Shown piece after piece: positions 21,958 through 27,207 of a stretch of 27,207 bases of DNA. Under the pieces are notes generated by a model, which ran no database searches, was not told where the DNA came from, and was given only the letters and a program-made list of their open reading frames with translations. Position 1 is the stretch's first letter; every line of letters starts with the position of its first letter. The translations under genes and the position numbers were made by a program. The DNA comes from a virus: positions 1-27,207 of IMG/VR virus record IMGVR_UViG_3300009162_000018; one strand, written 5' to 3'.

Positions 21958-24545
21958 GGCGTGCCTCCACTTCTGCGCTTGCGATACTTCCCACCAGGGT
22001 TGGGCGGAAGCTTTCCTGGCTTACCCTTCCGGAGATTGATCTCTGCTTGAGCAAGATACTTGGTCCGTAGCTCCGAGAAGTCTCCCACCGAGGCGAGCTG
22101 TCCCCATGCCGGAACATGGCGCGGCTGAAATCCGAAGTATCGTTCATAGAGCTTCTGCGCCTCCGCTTGGATCGCCTGTGGTGTAAGGGCCATCGGCACC
22201 TTCTGGCGCAGTCCAGCGGCTCCCGTCTCCAACATCCGTGCGGCTGAGGCGACCTCGCCCCCCATCACGCCGTACATGCCTTCTTTGGCGATGTATTTCA
22301 GATACGCTTCTCGCTCGTAGGCCACCCCGAAGTATCGTGCTCCCTCCGGGTGTCTCCACGTCACGTCCACGACGCGCCCCTCAGGTGTGACGGCCCACGC
22401 GTGCAAGAAGGGGATGTCGCCGAGGTCCGGTGCGTAGGCCACCCCCTCGACGTAGCGCCAGTCGGGATGCTCCAACACAAGATGCGTGGCGTTGAGGTAG
22501 CACTGCTTCGGGGTCCCAGGTCCCAGTCCAGGCGGGAGGGGAGCAGCTGTCCACTCCTGACCGTAGGCTCCCAAGTAGTTCGCCAATCCTTCAGGAGTGA
22601 CGGAAGAGCCCAATGCGCCGATCTTGCGGACCGGCTCCAGCAGCTTCTCTCCGTCTCGGGCCTTGGACAAGAAGCGCTGATACAGTGCCTCATCAAGAAC
22701 CTGCAGGTTCCGTCCTACGGAATGCGCGAACTTGATCGGCTTTGCTCCATGGTTGTCCCACAGCGTGACCTCATCGAAGAGACCATCCGCGATCGCGCGG
22801 GGAACCACCGCTGAGATATTGTGATGGACTTCACGAAAGTACGCCTCTGGAACTATGCGCTTGCTCTCGATAGTGGTGGCTCTTCGCGCCCGCTCCAACA
22901 TGCGCGTATATGCGATATCCGTGTCAACAGAGATGTACTGTCCGATGACGCGAACACCTGCCTCACGATATCGTTGGAGATTTGCGGCCAAGTTGTCGTA
23001 GGACCCGTCACCTGTGGCATCAATGACCACGTTGTAGCCGTTGTCCAGTGCCTGCTTCACGATCTTCTTGGAGATCGCCGAGGCTTCTTCCTGCGCGAAC
23101 GTCGCTGAGGTAAGATCACCCGCCGCCACACGCTCGATATACTCCGGAAGCAAGGCCCGTACCTTGTCCACGTCCACCTTGACGTGGTTGACCAGGTTGA
23201 TCTCAGCCGCGATGCTGGACTTCCCAGCAGCGGGTCCACCACCCAGCACCAGCGCTTGACGCCGGCCTTCCGTCACCTTGGTCACATCCTCGAAGTGTCG
23301 ACGGATGATCGCGTCGTGCAACGCTGTCCGCTCTGCCGTGAACTCCCCTTCACCCCATCCGCCTGGACGTGTCACATACTTCGCGAACGTATCAGCCCCG
23401 TTCGGGGTCTTAGGGGTGAACGACGAACTCGGCAGTTTCAGAATCTGCTCATCGCTCAATCCCTCGAACACCGCGCCAGTCGCTGGTCCACCAGTGGGCA
23501 AGGGGACGCTCACCCCAGCCCCTGCTCCCTCCCCGGTATCCTCCGTCGCAGCCCCCGCATCCTCCGGCGTGGTGGTATCTGGGAAGATGAGACCTACCGA
23601 GCAACGGCAGTTCGGATGCGGAGCCGGAGGGTCCATCACTGGACCTTCAGGGGTATCGAACGCTTCCTCCATCCCGACCCCGTCTGGATTGAGACCAGGG
23701 ATCTCCGCACAGATCGGGCACAGTCGCTCGTCCGGGGTCAAGATCCACATGCGCCGCGCAGTCTTGGGGAGGTCTCCCTCCGCCACGCTCTGACGCCACG
23801 ATTCATGAACCCCGTGGTTGATGGCGGCCAAGGTCTCAGTTCGCGCGATCGTCTCCGCTCGTGCCGCGATCAATCGCTCCGAGTAGATGCCCTGCATCTG
23901 TTGGATGAACGCCGGAGTGACCGTGCCTTGAGCAATCCGTGAGCGGATCATCTGCTTCTCAGCCGCAGTGAACCTTCGTGCCGCTGCCCCAAGGTTCCCA
24001 GCGCGCAAATCCTCCCCAAAGCGCAACGGGGCCTGAAGCTGATGCCTCGGAAGGCCGATCGCCGACTTGAGGATGGATGCTTGCTCCTCCACGGTCAGCT
24101 GTCCAGCTGCCCCAAGGGCCGTTACCGTCCGGATCGCGGCTCTCAGATCATCAGGGATGTTGGTCACCAACCGCGCTGCTTGGGTCTGGGCGTAGTGGAC
24201 CACATTGGGATGGACGGCGTTGAAAGAAGCCTGCAGCCCTGCCCGCTTGAGCGCAGCAGAACTGATCTGGCCTCCCTCTTGGGCTGCCCGGCGGAGCGTG
24301 TCTCTCGTGGACTTCTCCAGCACCATCTGAAGTCTGGTAGGGTCGATCGCGGCCTCGATAGAGGACAGCTGGCCGCGCGCGATCGCGTTTCGAAGTTGGT
24401 CGAGGTTCAGGCGCGCCTGATGCCGGAGGATCGTGGAGGTCCACGAAGCAGCGGCTGCTTGCCCAAAGCGCCGCGAGATACGGGAGAGAGTCTCGAAGAG
24501 GCGGAATCGGATGGAGGGCGTACGACGGTTGGCCACTTCCAGCAC
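21954..24545 (-). CDS. MuF head-morphogenesis protein fused to zeta-toxin-like kinase and Cys-His-Asp domain (863 aa)
   Basis: I start at GTG 24545 (AGAAGG six bases upstream); TTG 24584 is an alternative. The first 230 residues are helical, as in SPP1 gp7/Mu F proteins. Residues 230-320 are the MuF core: AETIARTETLAAINHG, then CPIC (276-279) and HPNCRC (310-315), a likely Zn site. After an acidic linker comes a kinase domain (430-600): P-loop GGGPAAGKSS (435-444), DVDKVR with Asp460, then NVVIDATGDGSYDN and a RARRAT basic helix, the zeta/PezT order. The last part (670-760) has QCYLNATHLVLEHP (Cys682), FLHAWAV (His715), VVDVTWRHPEG (Asp727), a probable papain/transglutaminase-like triad. It should be packaged with the capsid, and the extra domains may act in the infected cell. 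Confidence 0.88.
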   Translation of the reverse strand: MLEVANRRTPSIRFRLFETLSRISRRFGQAAAASWTSTILRHQARLNLDQLRNAIARGQLSSIEAAIDPTRLQMVLEKSTRDTLRRAAQEGGQISSAALKRAGLQASFNAVHPNVVHYAQTQAARLVTNIPDDLRAAIRTVTALGAAGQLTVEEQASILKSAIGLPRHQLQAPLRFGEDLRAGNLGAAARRFTAAEKQMIRSRIAQGTVTPAFIQQMQGIYSERLIAARAETIARTETLAAINHGVHESWRQSVAEGDLPKTARRMWILTPDERLCPICAEIPGLNPDGVGMEEAFDTPEGPVMDPPAPHPNCRCSVGLIFPDTTTPEDAGAATEDTGEGAGAGVSVPLPTGGPATGAVFEGLSDEQILKLPSSSFTPKTPNGADTFAKYVTRPGGWGEGEFTAERTALHDAIIRRHFEDVTKVTEGRRQALVLGGGPAAGKSSIAAEINLVNHVKVDVDKVRALLPEYIERVAAGDLTSATFAQEEASAISKKIVKQALDNGYNVVIDATGDGSYDNLAANLQRYREAGVRVIGQYISVDTDIAYTRMLERARRATTIESKRIVPEAYFREVHHNISAVVPRAIADGLFDEVTLWDNHGAKPIKFAHSVGRNLQVLDEALYQRFLSKARDGEKLLEPVRKIGALGSSVTPEGLANYLGAYGQEWTAAPLPPGLGPGTPKQCYLNATHLVLEHPDWRYVEGVAYAPDLGDIPFLHAWAVTPEGRVVDVTWRHPEGARYFGVAYEREAYLKYIAKEGMYGVMGGEVASAARMLETGAAGLRQKVPMALTPQAIQAEAQKLYERYFGFQPRHVPAWGQLASVGDFSELRTKYLAQAEINLRKGKPGKLPPNPGGKYRKRRSGGTP

Positions 24546-24585
24546 TGTCGTCCTTCTGGCACGAACCGTCGCGAGTCCGATCAAG

Positions 24586-24900
24586 CTAGACCTTTCGCTT
24601 GGCTTCCGAGTACCCTCTCCAGGCCGCCGGAGAGGTCTTGGGGTTGGACCAGATCGTCCAGGAGATCCTGAGCGGTCCGAGGTGGACCGTGATTCCATAA
24701 CGGGCGTGAGACATGGAGGTCGACCCGGGGCTGCTGCTATCGGCCCAGTCCCCTGCCAATCCGAACACCCAGGAGAGGAGCCACACCGACGCACCCCACT
24801 GATACCCACCCCAGGTCTCGAAGAAACAGCCTCCGCCGAGACGGTTGATCCACCACTGCGTCGTACGGAAGCGTGGGTGATTCTGTTCGGGATTGATCAT
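24586..24900 (-). CDS. Trp-rich hypothetical protein (104 aa)
   Basis: ATG 24900 overlaps the previous TGA; the stop is at 24586, just before the MuF gene. It has ten Trp in 104 residues, with a hydrophobic stretch (WGASVWLLSWVFGLAG) that may be membrane-associated, and later a strand pair (ARYGITVHLGPLRISWTIW). I do not recognise a family. The high Trp content is unusual next to its neighbours. Confidence 0.6.
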   Translation of the reverse strand: MINPEQNHPRFRTTQWWINRLGGGCFFETWGGYQWGASVWLLSWVFGLAGDWADSSSPGSTSMSHARYGITVHLGPLRISWTIWSNPKTSPAAWRGYSEAKRKV

Positions 24901-25070
24901 CCAGACCTCCCGCACATCGGACACCGTTCCCCATCTTCCGTCGCGTACTCCAACAAGAGCGCCATCGCCGCCATCCGTGCTTCCTCTCTGGCGATCATCT
25001 CGGGGACCCCTTCGGACATCAGAGCTTCCACCAGCTCCGTGTACCGTTTGGCGAACACCTTTGCGTCCAC
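24897..25070 (-). CDS. small protein with C-terminal CxxC (57 aa)
   Basis: I choose GTG 25070, which has AAGGAGG with a six-base spacer; ATG 25097 overlaps the preceding stop as TGATG and is the alternative (66 aa). The protein is one long helix region (AKRYTELVEALMSEG; EMIAREEARMAAMALL) with a CPMCGRSG end, one half of a zinc knuckle that could dimerise to bind metal. It lies between the portal-adjacent genes and the MuF gene. Confidence 0.6.
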   Translation of the reverse strand: MDAKVFAKRYTELVEALMSEGVPEMIAREEARMAAMALLLEYATEDGERCPMCGRSG

Positions 25071-25096
25071 GTGTCCCCTCCTTGTCGAAGACCCCA

Positions 25097-25432
25097 TCAC
25101 TTCAGATCCAGATTGTGCTTGGTCGACTGCGCTCCCGTAGCCAGCATCCGTCCGGTGGCATCTCCGTCGGTCGGTTTGAAGAAGGCGTCCGGATGCCTCG
25201 GGCGCATGAACTCGATCATCGCGAAGTTGGCCGCGTCGATAAGGAACTCGGTGTTGCCAGTCTCCGCATAGCGATCCAGCCGCTTCTTCAGCGAGGCGAT
25301 CGCGTCCACCTTGTCGGGATAGGCGTCCGCCACCTTTCCGTACTTGAAGAAGCTCGTACACATCCGATCGTACATGCCCTGTACGAAGGAATCGGAGAAC
25401 TCTGAGCTTGGCACCGCGAGGCTTTTCTTCAT
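25097..25432 (-). CDS. hypothetical protein near portal (111 aa)
   Basis: ATG 25432 follows the portal stop by 1 bp. Residues about 50-90 read RLDRYAETGNTEFLIDAANF and AMIEFMRPRHPDAFF, a conserved pattern 'Y.eTGNtE.L.DaAN.am.EFm.P.hp.a.f...D' that occurs in small phage proteins. It is helical overall. The function of this family is not known to me. It lies directly after the portal, so it is probably made with it. Confidence 0.72.
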   Translation of the reverse strand: MKKSLAVPSSEFSDSFVQGMYDRMCTSFFKYGKVADAYPDKVDAIASLKKRLDRYAETGNTEFLIDAANFAMIEFMRPRHPDAFFKPTDGDATGRMLATGAQSTKHNLDLK

Positions 25433-25433
25433 C

Positions 25434-26909
25434 CTACGCGGCCGGTTGATCGTCTTCTTCGTCAACATCATCATCCGCTCCATCCTGAGGGGCTGGAGGC
25501 ACCGGTTCTTCTGGTGTTCCAGGAGGTTGGGTTCCTGTTCCCGGAGGCTCAGTCGGTGTGGGCACGAGAGGACGTTCCTCCTCAGCTGGCTCGCGTGGGA
25601 CCAACCACACGTTCCGATCCTCGTCGATCTCCACCAAGGCCAACGGATCCGCGCCCACCGCGGTCAAGGCTTGGGCCGTCTGAGCACGCTTGAGATTGGC
25701 GTCCGCATTCTCCAGCTCGGTCAGCTCGAAGAGGTTCGGCCACGTGACGTTGTAGTTGTCTGAGGTCGGCTTGGGCAACGCGCCCGCCTTGATCATCCGA
25801 TCCAGGAACGCACGCAAGATCTGTGGTTCTGCAAAGTGTTCCTGCCGCTCGTTGATCATGCCGAAGTAGGTCGCCTGATCCGTGGAGCTTGCCAACTCTC
25901 CCACCTCGTTGCCGAACAAGATCCTTCTTGGGATGCCGCAGGCCGCGCTGATCAGTTCGAAGTAGAGGTCCGTGATGTTCTTGGGTTCCGGCACATCGAC
26001 CGGAAGCCACCCAAGCTCAGTCCCTTGCCCGATGAACTGACGTCGGAGGTCATGCACCATCTCGGCCAGCTTCTCCTCAAGATCTTCGACCTGCTCTGGT
26101 GTGGCCTCCACATCAGTCGAGATCTTGCCTTGCAGGATTCGCGTGGCCGCCTGCCAGAAGCTCTCGCCCACGCTGGCCGTGATCTTCTCTAGGTCGAAGA
26201 GACGGTTGAGACACCGCTGAAGCCTTGGTCGCCCGAACGTTTCGTCCTGCACGAGATCTTCCGCGACGTGGATAAGCCGCGAGTAGTGTACGGTCATCGT
26301 CGATCGGTTGAACCCGTTCCGCCCAGACGAGAGCGAGACTTTGTAGAGCAACGGTTGGCCGAAGCGTGGATCACCAGGATCCTGAACCCACGACTGGATG
26401 GTGGTGCTTCCTTGATGGAAGACCTGCAGGTAGATCAGATCCTCTGGACGCGTGAGCTTGTTGAGCGGTGTCTTCAGCGCGATGTCGTCTGCACCCTTGA
26501 CCCCAAGGAAGATGACCGCGAACTCTCCCACCCCCGCCAGACGATCCGCACGTTCGAAGTACCTCCACAGGTGAAGACGGTCGGCCATCTCCTCCACCGC
26601 TTCAGTGAACTGCGTACCGTCGGGCTTGTCGTCCTCTGAGATCTCAGGAGGGGAACGCCACGTAGTCTTCGCCGGCATGTCCACGATACGGCCAGCCACA
26701 TCTCCACGTGTGTAGAGGGACCAGTAATCATCGAATCGGTCCTCACCCGCTTTGATGTACCCGGCCATGTTGTAGATGTCGCGCTTGCCTCCGTACTGCA
26801 ATCCCGCCCGCTGCAAGAACTGCATGCGGCCCATAAGGCTCGACATGAGGTTGGTGACCTTCTGTAACGTGGTCGCCTTCTTGCTCACCTTCGCTGGAAG
26901 CTTGGCCAC
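25434..26909 (-). CDS. portal protein (DUF1073 type, 491 aa)
   Basis: I start at GTG 26909, directly after the previous stop (TGACGTG); GTG 26939 would overlap by 29 nt. It has the portal layout: an N-terminal helix, DRFDDYWSLYTRGDVAGRIVD, PAKTTWRSPP, a wing region (QPLLYKVS...), MTVHYSRLIHVAEDL, a crown region with a LNRLFDLEKITASVGESF helix, and PRRILFGNEVGELASSTDQA, the DUF1073 hallmark 'Lfg...gelass.dq'. The C-terminus (about 440-491) is a Pro-rich acidic tail ending in DDDVDEEDD. It forms the dodecameric vertex ring through which DNA enters. The length is normal for the family. Confidence 0.92.
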   Translation of the reverse strand: MAKLPAKVSKKATTLQKVTNLMSSLMGRMQFLQRAGLQYGGKRDIYNMAGYIKAGEDRFDDYWSLYTRGDVAGRIVDMPAKTTWRSPPEISEDDKPDGTQFTEAVEEMADRLHLWRYFERADRLAGVGEFAVIFLGVKGADDIALKTPLNKLTRPEDLIYLQVFHQGSTTIQSWVQDPGDPRFGQPLLYKVSLSSGRNGFNRSTMTVHYSRLIHVAEDLVQDETFGRPRLQRCLNRLFDLEKITASVGESFWQAATRILQGKISTDVEATPEQVEDLEEKLAEMVHDLRRQFIGQGTELGWLPVDVPEPKNITDLYFELISAACGIPRRILFGNEVGELASSTDQATYFGMINERQEHFAEPQILRAFLDRMIKAGALPKPTSDNYNVTWPNLFELTELENADANLKRAQTAQALTAVGADPLALVEIDEDRNVWLVPREPAEEERPLVPTPTEPPGTGTQPPGTPEEPVPPAPQDGADDDVDEEDDQPAA

Positions 26910-26910
26910 G

Positions 26911-27207
26911 TCAGTTCTTCTGGCCGAGGAGATAGCCACCCAACGCGAAGCTCCCGTGGGTCCATGGAGAATCGAGAATGCGTTTCAGCACCCCTGGATG
27001 CGCGGCGCGCTCAAGCTTGGCGATATACCCCGTCTGCTGCGCGAGATTGATTCTCAGCTGCCCGATGATGGCATCGCGATCAGCGATCCTCGTAGAATCT
27101 ATCCGATGGATCGAGTCCGCGAAGGCGATCGCACTGTAGAGGGAAGCCACCTCCGTCGCGTGGGAGGTCTCCAGCGAGTCCAGCAGCGCTCTGGCCGCTG
27201 TGTTGGA
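26911..27207 (-). CDS. C-terminal part of a coiled-coil small protein running off the right edge
   Basis: The frame is open to the right edge, so the true start is outside; a GTG at 27150 is only an internal candidate. The visible 98 residues are helical and heptad-like (ARALLDSLETSHATEVASLY, RDAIIGQLRINLAQQTGYI), followed by HPGVLKRILDSPWTHGSFALGG and a short hydrophobic end. The pattern resembles small phage proteins with a coiled coil and a C-terminal membrane-like tail, including spanin-like types, but i-spanins have the membrane segment at the N-terminus. It precedes the portal. Confidence 0.65.
   Translation of the reverse strand, partial: SNTAARALLDSLETSHATEVASLYSAIAFADSIHRIDSTRIADRDAIIGQLRINLAQQTGYIAKLERAAHPGVLKRILDSPWTHGSFALGGYLLGQKN

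Noticed and set aside
24546-24809. The 88-residue N-terminal extension of the MuF fusion
   Set aside because: It overlaps the coupled 104-aa gene in another frame and has a Pro/Ser/Arg/Gly shadow composition; starts at 24545 or 24584 have ribosome sites.
1-27207. tRNA genes, integrase, attachment sites, terminase
   Set aside because: I looked through the short intergenic gaps and the protein list and saw none; both window ends cut through genes, so they may lie outside.

Overview
This window is part of the structural (virion) region of a tailed, siphovirus-like bacteriophage or prophage. Every gene I can support is on the minus strand, so the map reads from right (27207) to left (1). Genes are packed tightly, with many 4-nt ATGA or GTGA overlaps, Shine-Dalgarno (SD) sites of the GGAGG type and frequent GTG starts. 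The DNA is moderately GC-rich and I see no stop-codon recoding. The host is bacterial. A phage lipoprotein with a lipobox points to a host with Lol/Lgt-type lipoprotein processing, but I cannot name the host. No terminase, integrase, replication, lysis or tRNA gene is visible; both ends cut through genes. LAYOUT, in order of transcription: (1) 27207-21458: the C-terminal part of a coiled-coil protein, the portal, three small genes, then a large MuF head-morphogenesis protein fused to a zeta-toxin-like kinase and a C-terminal domain with a plausible Cys-His-Asp triad, followed by small genes of unknown role. (2) 21461-15800: a block of virion surface genes. These include a known type of small phage structural protein, two or three jelly-roll-like adhesin proteins, a 746-aa fibre with 18 tandem repeats of about 23 residues, and a BppU-like baseplate/fibre partner. 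(3) 15803-10838: a glycan-modification block with a GT8-like glycosyltransferase, a methyltransferase fused to a GT9-like glycosyltransferase, a second methyltransferase, a MAF/DUF115-like Rossmann protein, three membrane proteins and two very small genes. (4) 10860-7463: a possible promoter and strong stem-loop, then a DUF2213-like prohead protease/scaffold, a second stem-loop, a capsid decoration protein and an encapsulin-like HK97-fold major capsid protein. (5) 7454-6260: two tandem paralogous small genes and a putative lipoprotein, placed between capsid and connector genes. (6) 6258-1: the classical connector and tail series: adaptor, head-closure, HK97 gp10-like, tail terminator, tail tube, tail assembly chaperone G/T (probable -1 frameshift), tape measure (865 aa), a distal tail protein and small genes running off the left end. 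HOW IT WORKS TOGETHER: groups 1, 4 and 6 are the ordinary head and tail assembly line, but the portal/MuF pair is separated from the protease/capsid genes by about 11 kb of adhesin and sugar-modifying genes. The simplest reading is that the phage builds a surface fibre/adhesin set and carries enzymes that modify either those virion proteins or the host envelope. The MuF fusion would be packaged in the head and could deliver kinase and peptidase-like domains into the cell. These functional links are inference.
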